Assembly (NCBI GenBank): GCA_029287875.1
Contig: JARFQH010000017.1
Span: forward strand, 1 to 12,315
Length of the DNA: 12,315 bases
From: Desulfobacteraceae bacterium
GTDB lineage: Bacteria > Desulfobacterota > Desulfobacteria > Desulfobacterales > SG8-13
Reading direction: 5' to 3'
The position numbers were made by a program, and so were the translations under genes. This document shows positions 1-8,214 of the stretch, one piece after another. Each line of letters opens with the position of its first letter. Positions within the stretch are counted from its first letter, which is position 1. The notes under the pieces are model-generated. The model was not told where the DNA came from. It did not search any database and saw only the letters and a list, made by a program, of their open reading frames with translations.

Positions 1-1
1 G

Positions 2-142
2 ATGGAACATCTGCGGGAGTCGCTTTTTTCGCAGGTCAGTTTTGAAAAAAAATAACATATCTCCAAGGATGAAGATTTTATAAATTAGTTCTGGGAAATT
101 AGCGTACTTTTTATAACCGGGCTCGATGACAATTAATATCGG
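2..142 (+). pseudogene. 5' part of the sensor kinase gene, broken by three in-frame stops
   Basis: This is the upstream continuation, in the same frame, of the kinase that starts at 143. Translated through the stops, it contains segments such as SQVSFEKK, HISKDEDF and FWEI. I recognise these as the kind of sequence found in the periplasmic sensor region of GlrK/QseE-type kinases just before the part kept downstream (from memory, not by alignment). The stops are TAA at 53-55, TAG at 86-88 and TAA at 134-136. No frameshift is needed to keep the resemblance. The TAG could come from a CAG Gln codon and the first TAA from a Tyr codon by single changes. The first transmembrane helix would lie to the left of the window. 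Most likely this is nonsense decay of the 5' end. Sequencing error or stop-codon readthrough are the alternatives. Confidence 0.6.
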
Positions 143-1303
143 ATGGATACAGACCGCAAAATAGAACTTTTTACAGAAACACGCCAATTGTACGACCAGT
201 ATGTCGCTTTATTCGATGAGGAAAACAAGCGCTTGTCCCAAGGGAACTCAAAACCGAGCCGCGAATATGCGACGCAGAACGAAGCGCTGCTGGACGGTAT
301 CGCCCTACGGCTCAACGGCATCATCGCCATTGTTCAAAAGGGCCGCGAAGAGAAAATTCTCTCGGCCGGCTTGATCAGTTCGCGGGTATTGAATATGACC
401 CTGTTCACGGCGATACTCACCGTGGTGGTCGGTACGCTGATATCATTTTTCAGCACCCGCCGAATCAACCGTTCGATTGTGTTGCTTCAGAAAAAAACTA
501 AGGAAATTGCCAAGGGAAATTATGTGCAGTTCCCCGAGATGAAGGGTCCGCCTGAAATCAAGAACCTGGCCGACGATTTCAATGCGATGAGCGTAAAGCT
601 CAAACAGCTCGATGAGATGAAAATAGATTTTATCAACCACTTGTCACACGAACTTCGGACCCCGCTGACCGCCATACGGGAAGCCTCTGAAATGCTGATC
701 GAGGGCACCTACGCCAACGCACCGGAAAAAAAACAGCAACTGTTGATCATAACCCGGGAGGAGTGTGAGCGACTGATCCGATCCGTCAACCGGATTCTCG
801 ATTTTTCCCGCATGGAAGCTCACATGATGGAGTATCGCTATCAGAAAGCCAACTTGACGCTGTTGCTGCAACAATCGGTACTGAAGCTGACACCGATTGC
901 GCAGAACAAGCGAATTCAGCTTGAACTGAAGCCGCTGCCCGAATTACCGTTGATTATGATGGACGAGGAGCGCATCAGTCAGGTGATGGATAATCTGATC
1001 GGCAATGCGCTGAAATTTACACCGGAAAACGGCCACGTCCGCATCATGGCGGCGCCCTACAACCACTCAAAAAAGGCTGTTTGCGTGGCTGTTTCCGATA
1101 CCGGCATCGGTATTGCCGCCGAGTCGCTGAAAATCATCTTCGAAAAATTCTCCAGGGTCGAAACCAACGGACACAAGGCCGCCGGTTCCGGCCTGGGGTT
1201 GACCATCGCCAAACACATCATCTCAGATCACGGGGGTGAAATATGGGCCAAAAGTGCGCCGGGAAGCGGCAGTACCTTCTATTTCGCATTGCCGGCTGCC
1301 TGA
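143..1303 (+). CDS. glrK: GlrK/QseE-type sensor histidine kinase, N-terminally truncated
   Basis: This is an inner-membrane sensor kinase that autophosphorylates on His and passes the phosphate to the sigma-54 regulator encoded downstream. From the ATG at 143 (386 aa) one sees the end of a helical periplasmic segment (1-80), one transmembrane helix (about 85-104), HAMP (about 105-157), and HisKA with H169 in SHELRTPLT. The HATPase domain follows, with an N box around N288, G1 DTGIGI (319-324) and G2 GSGLGL (348-353). The catalytic core is complete. E. coli GlrK is about 475 aa; here the first membrane helix and the start of the sensor are cut off by upstream in-frame stops. The ATG at 143 has no clear Shine-Dalgarno sequence, so it may not be a true start, and the whole gene may be a decaying pseudogene. 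The family call rests on gene order (kinase, coiled-coil lipoprotein, GlrR-like regulator) as well as domain content. Its last 61 bp overlap the lipoprotein gene. Confidence 0.8.
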   Translation: MDTDRKIELFTETRQLYDQYVALFDEENKRLSQGNSKPSREYATQNEALLDGIALRLNGIIAIVQKGREEKILSAGLISSRVLNMTLFTAILTVVVGTLISFFSTRRINRSIVLLQKKTKEIAKGNYVQFPEMKGPPEIKNLADDFNAMSVKLKQLDEMKIDFINHLSHELRTPLTAIREASEMLIEGTYANAPEKKQQLLIITREECERLIRSVNRILDFSRMEAHMMEYRYQKANLTLLLQQSVLKLTPIAQNKRIQLELKPLPELPLIMMDEERISQVMDNLIGNALKFTPENGHVRIMAAPYNHSKKAVCVAVSDTGIGIAAESLKIIFEKFSRVETNGHKAAGSGLGLTIAKHIISDHGGEIWAKSAPGSGSTFYFALPAA

Positions 1304-1908
1304 TATTAACCTGCCTGTTGGCCGGCTGCCTGTATCCGCCGGAGCGCTGGAAAACGGAGGAACACCTCGCGACGGCCAACTATTATCTGGGCAGAGGAAA
1401 TTTCAGCGCCTCGCTGAGAGAGAGCCGGACCGTACTGAATCTCTATCCCCAGCTTTTGGGAGACCGGGCCCTGTTTCAGATCGGCCTCATATACAGTCAT
1501 CCCGAAAATCCAGAACATGATTTCACAAAAGCCCGCGAGGCTTTCGGGGCCCTCGTGAACCGGTATCCTGAAAGCCCGCTCAAGCCTCAGGCCGAAATGT
1601 GGATTATGGTCTTGCGGAACCTGCAGGACATGGAGAGTGTGTTGAGCGCTAAAAATCAGGAATTGGCCCGGTCCAGGGACCAACTCAGAGATCAGCTTAA
1701 AAAAGTGAAAAAGCTTCAGGTGCAGAAACAGAAAATCAGCGAGACCAAAGAAGATCATTACGAAAAGGCCATCGAAGCCAAGGATCAACAGATCAAAGAG
1801 TTGGAGGAAAACAAGGATCGACAGATCAAAGAGTTGGAGGAAAACATCGACCAACTCAAGGAAGTGGATATTAAAATCGAGGAAAAAAAACGCGAAGTCA
1901 CTCCTTGA
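1243..1908 (+). CDS. qseG: QseG/YfhG-like lipoprotein with hendecad coiled-coil tail
   Basis: This is a predicted 221-aa outer-membrane lipoprotein, probably an accessory factor of the adjacent kinase; QseG has that role in E. coli (237 aa). A basic n-region (KCAGKRQYLLFR) and hydrophobic core lead to a lipobox LAGC with Cys29 as the acylated residue. Residues 38-125 look like helical TPR/BamD-type repeats (LATANYYLGRGNFSASLRES...RYPESP). Residues about 127-221 are a highly charged coiled coil rich in Lys, Glu and Gln, with a duplicated 11-residue unit. The ATG at 1243 has a strong Shine-Dalgarno (GGGGGTGA, 1232-1239) and is the only start that keeps the signal peptide, so the 61-bp overlap with the kinase gene is real. 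The regulator gene starts 28 bp after its stop. The function is inferred from gene order; sequence similarity to QseG itself cannot be proven by eye. Confidence 0.78.
   Translation: MGQKCAGKRQYLLFRIAGCLILTCLLAGCLYPPERWKTEEHLATANYYLGRGNFSASLRESRTVLNLYPQLLGDRALFQIGLIYSHPENPEHDFTKAREAFGALVNRYPESPLKPQAEMWIMVLRNLQDMESVLSAKNQELARSRDQLRDQLKKVKKLQVQKQKISETKEDHYEKAIEAKDQQIKELEENKDRQIKELEENIDQLKEVDIKIEEKKREVTP
1780..1845 (+). repeat. Two 33-bp tandem direct repeats inside the lipoprotein gene
   Basis: Units 1780-1812 and 1813-1845 are identical except for one base (A/G at 1787/1820). Each encodes 11 residues of the QIKELEEN type, a hendecad coiled-coil period. The near identity at DNA level points to a recent duplication or to slippage-type length variation. 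Confidence 0.93.
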
Positions 1909-1936
1909 ATCCAAATAAGCAGTCAAAGAGGAACTC

Positions 1937-3289
1937 ATGAACAATATCCTGGTGGTCGATGATGACCGCAATATTCTGAATGTGATCCAGATGCGACTCG
2001 AGGCCGAAAGCTATCGCGTTTTCAAGGCGCTCAATTCGAATCAGGCCCTTACTTTTCTGGGGGACAACGACATCGACCTCGCGTTGGTCGATTTGAGATT
2101 AAAAGACGAAGACGGCATTACGCTGATGGATGATATTCATCGCGCCAACCCGGATCTGCCTATCATTATTCTGACCGCTCACGGCAGTATCAACAGTGCC
2201 GTGGAAGCCATGAAGCGTGGCGCTGCCAACTACCTGACCAAGCCGTTCAACTATCAGGAGCTTTTGTTGCAGATTCAGAATTGCCTGGAGAAAAGCGAGT
2301 TGTCCAAAGAGGTCAACACGCTGCGAAATATCTGCGCTGTTCAGTTCGGTTTCAAAAACATCATCGGCAGAAGCGAGGGCATGAAACGGGTCCTGGAGCA
2401 GGTCGCCCAAGCCGCCGAGACCGATTCGAACGTTCACATCGAAGGAGAGAGCGGAACCGGAAAAGAGCTGATCGCCAAGTCACTGCATCTTTCCGGCCCC
2501 AGAAAAAAAGGTCCTTTCGTTGCCATCAATTGCGCAGCAATTCCGGAAACCCTTTTAGAGAGTGAGTTGTTCGGTTATAAAAAAGGGGCCTTCAGTGGAG
2601 CCGTGAGCGACAAGAAAGGTCTCTTCGTCCAGGCCCACAACGGCAGTTTCTTCTTGGATGAAATCTCTGAAATGCCGCTGAGCATGCAAAGCAAGCTGCT
2701 GCGTGTGCTGGAAGAACGCGAATTCTTTCCGGTCGGCGGTCATCAGACCATCAAGGTCGACACGCGGATCATCACGGCGTCCAACAAGAACCTCGAGCAG
2801 GAAGTCGAAAACAAAAATTTCCGTGAAGACCTGTATTACCGTATTCACGTGATTCGGATCCAGCTGCCGCCCCTGCGGGATAGAAGAGATGACATTCCGC
2901 TTCTGGCAAAACATTTTCTCAAAAAATATGCTTCCGAGATGAAAAAGGAGATCACCGGTTTTTCATCCGCCGCTCTGCAGAAACTTCTCCGTCACCACTG
3001 GCCGGGCAATGTCCGTGAACTCGAGAACACAATCGAAAGTGCCGTCGCCATGGGAGCCGGCAATGAGATCGGTGCTGATTTGATCCTGCAAAAATGCGAA
3101 GCCGACAATGAATGCATCAAACCGCTCAAAGAGGCCAAAGACGACTTTATGAAAAACTACCTGCTGCAACTGGTCGAATTCACGCAGGGCAACGTCAGCC
3201 AGGCCGCCAAACTCGCCGGCAAATACCGCGCCGATCTTTATGAACTGATGAAAAGATACAAACTGGATCCGTCCAACTTCAGGGAATAA
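1937..3289 (+). CDS. glrR: GlrR-type sigma-54-dependent response regulator
   Basis: This 450-aa bacterial enhancer-binding protein activates sigma-54 promoters once phosphorylated by its kinase partner. The receiver domain (about 1-115) has the acidic pair D8/D9, phosphoacceptor D52, T80 and K102. The AAA+ domain (about 140-370) has Walker A GESGTGKE (170-177), the sigma-54-contact loop as GAFSGA (217-222; usual GAFTGA, Thr to Ser) and Walker B FFLDE (238-242). The C-terminal Fis-type helix-turn-helix contains GNVSQAAKLAGKYRADLYEL, very close to the GNVTHAARMAGRNRTEFYKL pattern I recall for E. coli GlrR (444 aa). That supports this subfamily rather than NtrC or AtoC. The start is supported by AGAGG at 1927-1931, five bases upstream. 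It lies 28 bp behind the lipoprotein gene and very likely shares its transcript. Targets are unknown here; E. coli GlrR acts on glmY and rpoE. Confidence 0.93.
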   Translation: MNNILVVDDDRNILNVIQMRLEAESYRVFKALNSNQALTFLGDNDIDLALVDLRLKDEDGITLMDDIHRANPDLPIIILTAHGSINSAVEAMKRGAANYLTKPFNYQELLLQIQNCLEKSELSKEVNTLRNICAVQFGFKNIIGRSEGMKRVLEQVAQAAETDSNVHIEGESGTGKELIAKSLHLSGPRKKGPFVAINCAAIPETLLESELFGYKKGAFSGAVSDKKGLFVQAHNGSFFLDEISEMPLSMQSKLLRVLEEREFFPVGGHQTIKVDTRIITASNKNLEQEVENKNFREDLYYRIHVIRIQLPPLRDRRDDIPLLAKHFLKKYASEMKKEITGFSSAALQKLLRHHWPGNVRELENTIESAVAMGAGNEIGADLILQKCEADNECIKPLKEAKDDFMKNYLLQLVEFTQGNVSQAAKLAGKYRADLYELMKRYKLDPSNFRE

Positions 3290-3474
3290 TCTGATTCCAT
3301 GAAAACGGTTGATATGCGGCATTATCTGCGCGGTGTTGTCGACAGTTGCGTCAACGCCTTCAAAGAAACAGTTATACTGCTGCACGAACGCCTGACCTCG
3401 GAACGAGCGTCAATCAGATGAGGCAGCGCTGTTGATTTACCAGTGTCTGGCCGCATACCGATCAGGTACAATCG

Positions 3475-6264
3475 TCAGCATGTCCTCAGGATGATTCCAA
3501 GGGGCAGGGATTCGCCGAACATGGCCATCTGATCATTGCGGGCCGGGGGTGTGATCTCCATAATGCGGCGCTTCAAATCCTCTGTCAGTTCATTGACCGC
3601 CATCCAGTCAAGCACCCGATTTCGCATCTCTTCGTCGAGATCCCGCGCCCTGTCGCCGGTTTTGCGGGCGATCTGTGAAATGGTCCGGCCGGCTATCGTC
3701 GGATTCGACCAGGAATAGTCGATCAGCTGGTCGATCCAGCGGGCGGCTTCATCCGGCGGGATGGTGCGATCTGCCGGACCGTACAATAGTTCACGGGCAG
3801 CCAGTCGGGAAAGCGCCCAGAGGTGCTGAGATTTGGGCTTTCTGGGCGATATTTCAGTGAGCAGTTGACGTCCCAGGCGGACCTTGTCTTTACTGTAGAG
3901 TTTTTCCAAGTTGGCGGCGGTCATCCAGATTTCCAGCCGTTCCTGGGGGGTAACTCTCTTGGAGGCGGCTTTTTTTTCGAAAAACACCGCCGAGAGGTCT
4001 TGGAAGAACTGGCGTTGCTGTCCCGGCGTCAGTCCGGCGGCAACTCTGCGCCACATGATCCACCATTCCAGCCGCACCCGGGGGTTTTTGCCGTGCACCG
4101 GCCCGTTCTGGTACAGTTTCCAGAGCCGTTGCAGGCGCTGTTTGTCCAGGCTCTCGCCAATGCCCGGTCGCAAGCAGAACCCGAGCAGGTTCATCCAAGC
4201 GCTTTCAAAATCAGGTCCCTTGTTGCGAGGCGGCGTCAAGTCCAGCAGATCGTCGGCCAGGCTGCGGATGAACCCCAACGGCCATTCGTCTCGGGGTAGA
4301 TCGACAATCCGGCTCAGTTTTTTGGCGAGTTTTTCCGCTTCGGATTTGTCATCACCGCTCAGGACCCGGTTAAGGAGATCTCGGGCGGTTTTGACGACCG
4401 CCAGTTCTAAAATCTGGGCATCGTCAGCCGCCTCGGGTGTCGCGGTTTCGCGCAGCTGAAATTGAAGCTTCCAGCGATGCTCGCTGATGCGTGAACGGCA
4501 CCAGAGTGCCAGGGTCCCGACTTCGGTGTACTCGGCCTCGATTTTGACCGGGATGGCCTTCTGAGCCCCTTTTTTCCCATACTGCACGACTGTCTGAAGC
4601 GGTGGCAGGGCCGTGAAGGAGTCATCGACGCGAACCAGGTCGCCGCTGCGGTCGCCGCTGCGGTAACTCGAGCTGAAGATATCGAAGCTGACCGGCTGGT
4701 TGGTCAAAACGTCAAAGGCCTTGTCCTCCAGGGGGATGGTGCTGCCTTCGTCGAGGCCGCGTTCGACGATGCACATGACCTCGCGGTCATGGGGTTTTGG
4801 TTGACCCCGATCGTGTCGTGTCACCCCGAGGTAGTAAGCCCTTGGGCTGCCGCTGCCGACGCGCACACCCGCACCGATTTTGACCAGGCCGTAATAGGCC
4901 GCGCCGAAGGCCACCGCCAAATCGAGGTCCGGGTTTTCCAGTACCTTCGGGAGTTCCGAATCCTGGATCGCAGTCCAGTTTTGCAATGCCATCCGGAACC
5001 GCGCTTGAATTCCCGCCGGTTTGAGCGAGCCGCCGTTGTAGAGGACCAAATCGGGAGCGGCTGAAGATCGCTGCAGAATTTTCGAGACGTCATTTCGATG
5101 GCGATCCAGAAACCACTTCATGTGCCGCGTAATGGCGGGTTCCTTCTCGTAGGGCAGACCGAATTCCGTAATGCCCTTGCGTTCGGATGCGGATTGCCGG
5201 ACATCTTCGGTGTCGGTTGGGAAAAAGCCTTCCAGAACGAGTTTCGCGACCACGACCTTGTCCAGGTCCACCCGCTGTGTTCCGGCAATCAGGCGACTGC
5301 CTTCTCCCATCAGCGTGACCTTGATAGTTGCGGCCGTACCACTCAGAAGAGCTTCCTTCGCCTGACGGCATTGGTGGCACAGGGCTTTCCAACGATCCGT
5401 GCTCATGGAACGGCGCGCTCCGGTGAGCTGCGCCTCGACCTGCCTGGCCAGGGCCAGATCGATGTTGTCGCCGCCCAGGATCAGGTGGTCTCCAACGGCA
5501 ATCCGTTCGAAACGGGGGCTTCCTTCGACGTCCCGCAGGACAATCAGGGTGAAATCAGTGGTACCGCCGCCCACATCGCAGACCAGGATCAACTCGCCGG
5601 GTTTAACGTACTGGCGCCAGTTGTTTTCATGGCGCATGAGCCAGCTGTAAAAAGCCGCCAGGGGTTCTTCGAGCAAAACGACGGTATCGATGCCGGCTGC
5701 TTTAGCCGCTTCCAGGGTCAGCTCCCGGGCAACTTCGTCGAAAGATGCCGGCACGGTGACGACGACGAATTGGTTCTCGAGATGCAGACTCTCATCTGGG
5801 CCCCAGGCGCTATTCCATGCCAGACGGATGTGATTCAAATAGGCGGCAGTGGCCATCACCGGAGAGATTTTGGGAATTTCAGCGGCCGCACCCCACGGCA
5901 GGATGCGGGCGCGACGGTCGACGTTGGAATGGCAAAGCCAGCTTTTGGCCGAAGACACCAGCCGGTCCGGCACCAGTGCTCCCTGATCCCTGGCATAGGT
6001 GCCGACAAGGGTGGTTTCCTGATTCTCCCAGAGCCTGACGACGGCATCCTCGGGAATATCGTATTCGCCGGGTATGTAAAGAAAGGAAGGCAGAAGCGAT
6101 AGGCGGTTCACTTGGCCGGGTCCGGTGAGCTGAGGGACCTTAAAAATCCGGATCCCTTTGTCCGCCGTTTTTTTTGCTTGCAAATCCACATAAGCTGCGG
6201 CACAGTTGGTCGTCCCCAGATCGATGCCGATGATGAACCGCCGATCCTCCACGTCGCTTGTCAT
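3475..6264 (-). CDS. Hsp70-family chaperone-like ATPase with C-terminal DUF3731 domain
   Basis: This is a predicted cytoplasmic Hsp70-type ATPase of 929 aa. The actin-like nucleotide-binding fold shows phosphate-1 GIDLGTTN (13-20), the VPASFDEVARELT segment (171-183), phosphate-2 DVGGGTTDF (230-238), GGDNID (264-269) and an adenosine-loop-like YNGGSLKP (409-416). Lys107 in SSAKSWLC may be the equivalent of the catalytic Lys70 of DnaK (inferred). The usual DnaK interdomain linker and peptide-binding beta domain are not recognisable. Residues about 470-605 form a short family-specific domain, and 610-929 match my recollection of DUF3731 (DnaK-related domain), including its RPG motif (GFCLRPG, 695-701). 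The start is the ATG at 6264, which overlaps the stop of the upstream gene as ATGA. A start at 6324 would lie 60 bp inside that gene. The substrate is unknown. No J-domain or GrpE gene is nearby. Confidence 0.9.
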   Translation of the reverse strand: MTSDVEDRRFIIGIDLGTTNCAAAYVDLQAKKTADKGIRIFKVPQLTGPGQVNRLSLLPSFLYIPGEYDIPEDAVVRLWENQETTLVGTYARDQGALVPDRLVSSAKSWLCHSNVDRRARILPWGAAAEIPKISPVMATAAYLNHIRLAWNSAWGPDESLHLENQFVVVTVPASFDEVARELTLEAAKAAGIDTVVLLEEPLAAFYSWLMRHENNWRQYVKPGELILVCDVGGGTTDFTLIVLRDVEGSPRFERIAVGDHLILGGDNIDLALARQVEAQLTGARRSMSTDRWKALCHQCRQAKEALLSGTAATIKVTLMGEGSRLIAGTQRVDLDKVVVAKLVLEGFFPTDTEDVRQSASERKGITEFGLPYEKEPAITRHMKWFLDRHRNDVSKILQRSSAAPDLVLYNGGSLKPAGIQARFRMALQNWTAIQDSELPKVLENPDLDLAVAFGAAYYGLVKIGAGVRVGSGSPRAYYLGVTRHDRGQPKPHDREVMCIVERGLDEGSTIPLEDKAFDVLTNQPVSFDIFSSSYRSGDRSGDLVRVDDSFTALPPLQTVVQYGKKGAQKAIPVKIEAEYTEVGTLALWCRSRISEHRWKLQFQLRETATPEAADDAQILELAVVKTARDLLNRVLSGDDKSEAEKLAKKLSRIVDLPRDEWPLGFIRSLADDLLDLTPPRNKGPDFESAWMNLLGFCLRPGIGESLDKQRLQRLWKLYQNGPVHGKNPRVRLEWWIMWRRVAAGLTPGQQRQFFQDLSAVFFEKKAASKRVTPQERLEIWMTAANLEKLYSKDKVRLGRQLLTEISPRKPKSQHLWALSRLAARELLYGPADRTIPPDEAARWIDQLIDYSWSNPTIAGRTISQIARKTGDRARDLDEEMRNRVLDWMAVNELTEDLKRRIMEITPPARNDQMAMFGESLPLGIILRTC
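6261..6264 (-). other. ATGA stop/start overlap of the two Hsp70 genes
   Basis: On the minus strand the start ATG (6264-6262) of the long Hsp70 and the stop TGA (6263-6261) of the short Hsp70 share two bases. This arrangement is typical of translational coupling, and it suggests the two proteins are made in a fixed ratio and act together. Confidence 0.9.
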
Positions 6265-8048
6265 GCTTTTTCCCGCACGTTGAATTCGAGTTTCCAGCGG
6301 CTGCCGTCCTGCCGCGAGACACACCAGAGCTCCAGGGTGCCGATTTCAGTCAATTTGACTTGGATCGAAACCGGGATGACACTGCCGTAGGTGCCGTCAA
6401 GAGTGGTTTCGATGGTGGTGATCGGCTCGATGTCGCTTTCCCAGTCTTCAATCAGGGAGCCTTCGGTGTCGTCCGTGCGAACCGAGGAACCGAGGAAGTC
6501 GAATTTTGCCGGTTCACCGACGATGAGATTGAACTCCCTTTCGGTCAGTTCGGTGGACGATCCCTCTTCCATGCCGAAGGGCGCCACACAAAGGGCCTTG
6601 AGCGGGGTCGGCATTCCCGGTACAGCTGGCAGGGAGGCGGCCACCCCGATGTAATAGGCCTTGTTGAGCCCGCTGCGTATCCGGACGCCTCTGCCCCTGC
6701 GGGCCAGGCCGTAATAAGCGGCACCGGTGGCGACGGCCAGGTCCAGATTTGAAGATTCCAGCACCCGCAGTTCGGCATTGCTTTGCCAGGAGGCCAGCAC
6801 TTCTGTTACTTGTCTTTGAAGCAGCGGGGCTTTCATCACGCCGCCGTTGAACAAAACGGCCGTAGGCAGTTCACGTGGGCGATCGTCTTGGCGACTGAGG
6901 AATTGGGCCAGATGCCGGGTTACGGCCGGATCGGCTTCATAGGCCAGACCGGTTTCCTGAATACCGGTCCGCGGCCCTGTCTGGGGGCGGCTCTCGGGCT
7001 CGCAAAACGGGAAGAAGCCTTCCACGATGACCTGTTCGACGACATCTCGGCTCAATTCCGTTTTCAGCGTGCCGCCGATCAGGCTGCTGCCGCGGCCAAG
7101 CACGGAAATTGGAACGACGGCGGCGTCGGAAGACGCCAGGATTTTCTCCTTTGCACTTCGGCAGGTGTGCCAAAGCGCCCGCATTTGCCAGGAGTCCAAC
7201 TTTTGGCCTGCCGCGGCCATCTGCTTTGCGACGGCATACGCCAGGGCCAGGTCCATGTTGTCTCCGCCAATCAAGATATGATTGCCGACGGCGATTCGCT
7301 CCAGTTCGAGATTGCCTGAAACATCGGAAACCCGGATCAGGCTGAAGTCGCTCGTACCGCCGCCCAAGTCGCAAACCAGCACCAGATCACCGGGCCTGAC
7401 GGCCTCTCGCCAGCTGTCGCCGGAGGCCACGATCCAGGCATAGAAAGCCGCTTGCGGCTCTTCCAGCAGGGTGATGTCGGGCAACTGGGCCATGGCGGCG
7501 GCTTTGACGGTCAACTCGCGTGCCACGGCGTCGAACGAGGCCGGCACCGTCAGAAAAATTTCCTGTCGTTCCAGTATCAGGTTCGCGTCGTCACGGGCGA
7601 TCGTGTGGTTCCAGGCCCGGCGAATGTGATCCAGAATAGCGGCCGAGGCCTCTACGGGCGAGAGCTTGGGGACTTCCGCCGGAGATCCCCAAGGCAGAAT
7701 TGCCTGGTTGCGGTCTACCATCGCTTGGCACAACCAGGATTTGGACGAACTGATCAACCGCTGTGGGAGTTCAGCGCCCCGATTGCGGGCCAGTTCGCCG
7801 ACAATTTGCTTGACATCGCCGTGCCACGGCAATTCGAGAGCATCCGAGGCGATGTCCTTTTCTCCCGGCATATAGATGAAAGACGGCAACATCTCGCGTC
7901 CGGCAACCGCACCGGGGCCGATCAACTGAGAAATTTCAAGAATGTGAATGTCGGGGGCCTCCCGGGCCTCCGATTCAGCCTCCGTGTAAGCCAGAATGCT
8001 GTTGGTTGTTCCCAGGTCGATGCCGACGATGAACTTCGCGTCACTCAT
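6261..8048 (-). CDS. Short divergent Hsp70-family protein, paralogue of the next gene
   Basis: This is a 595-aa Hsp70-like ATPase. Visible motifs are GIDLGTTN (9-16), VPASFDAVARELT (168-180), LLEEPQAAFYAW (194-205), DLGGGTSDF (227-235), GGDNMD (261-266) and LFNGGVMKAP (399-408). All have counterparts at matching places in the 929-aa neighbour. A candidate catalytic Lys is K103 (SSSKSWLC). The nucleotide-binding part is longer than DnaK's (about 455 against 385 aa). It is followed by only about 140 residues, with no DnaK-type linker, peptide-binding domain or lid. The protein stops at RWKLEFNVREKA, just where the neighbour (RWKLQFQLRETA) continues into DUF3731. The ATG at 8048 is preferred because a GTGAGA Shine-Dalgarno (8056-8061) sits seven bases upstream; a TTG at 8054 is possible. 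It is second in a set after the DUF2760 gene. Confidence 0.9.
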   Translation of the reverse strand: MSDAKFIVGIDLGTTNSILAYTEAESEAREAPDIHILEISQLIGPGAVAGREMLPSFIYMPGEKDIASDALELPWHGDVKQIVGELARNRGAELPQRLISSSKSWLCQAMVDRNQAILPWGSPAEVPKLSPVEASAAILDHIRRAWNHTIARDDANLILERQEIFLTVPASFDAVARELTVKAAAMAQLPDITLLEEPQAAFYAWIVASGDSWREAVRPGDLVLVCDLGGGTSDFSLIRVSDVSGNLELERIAVGNHILIGGDNMDLALAYAVAKQMAAAGQKLDSWQMRALWHTCRSAKEKILASSDAAVVPISVLGRGSSLIGGTLKTELSRDVVEQVIVEGFFPFCEPESRPQTGPRTGIQETGLAYEADPAVTRHLAQFLSRQDDRPRELPTAVLFNGGVMKAPLLQRQVTEVLASWQSNAELRVLESSNLDLAVATGAAYYGLARRGRGVRIRSGLNKAYYIGVAASLPAVPGMPTPLKALCVAPFGMEEGSSTELTEREFNLIVGEPAKFDFLGSSVRTDDTEGSLIEDWESDIEPITTIETTLDGTYGSVIPVSIQVKLTEIGTLELWCVSRQDGSRWKLEFNVREKA

Positions 8049-8214
8049 TTTCAATTCTCACTTTTGATGATGTCATGTGTGTCAAAACATAGAGGGTTTC
8101 GTAAACGGTTCAAGATCGAAGTGTCCACATGTTGCCGCAGGCGGCTCGCTGTTCTTGCGCCGCAGATGCGACGAAATGAAGCGCAACGCCGACGCTGGGC
8201 TATTTACGAAATCG

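Noticed and set aside
1306..1971. 221-codon minus-strand frame opposite the lipoprotein
   Set aside because: It is the reverse image of a Lys/Glu-rich coiled coil, which reads as Phe/Leu-rich. The plus strand has the signal peptide, lipobox and ribosome site.
3299..3421. 40-codon plus-strand frame after glrR (MKTVDMRHYL...)
   Set aside because: No ribosome site at proper spacing and no recognisable similarity. It could be a real small protein, but nothing in the sequence supports it.
3290..3474. Bidirectional terminator between the convergent glrR and Hsp70 genes
   Set aside because: One was expected there, but I see no GC-rich stem followed by a T run on either strand.
5098..6102. Open frame of 334 codons on the plus strand opposite the long Hsp70 gene
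   Set aside because: It is antisense to the conserved nucleotide-binding domain. Its translation is low-complexity and family-less, and the Hsp70 motifs on the other strand are unambiguous.
6265..6324. Upstream start at 6324 for the long Hsp70
   Set aside because: It would overlap the previous gene by 64 bp with no ribosome site, while the ATG at 6264 gives the standard ATGA coupling and a normal Hsp70 N-terminus.
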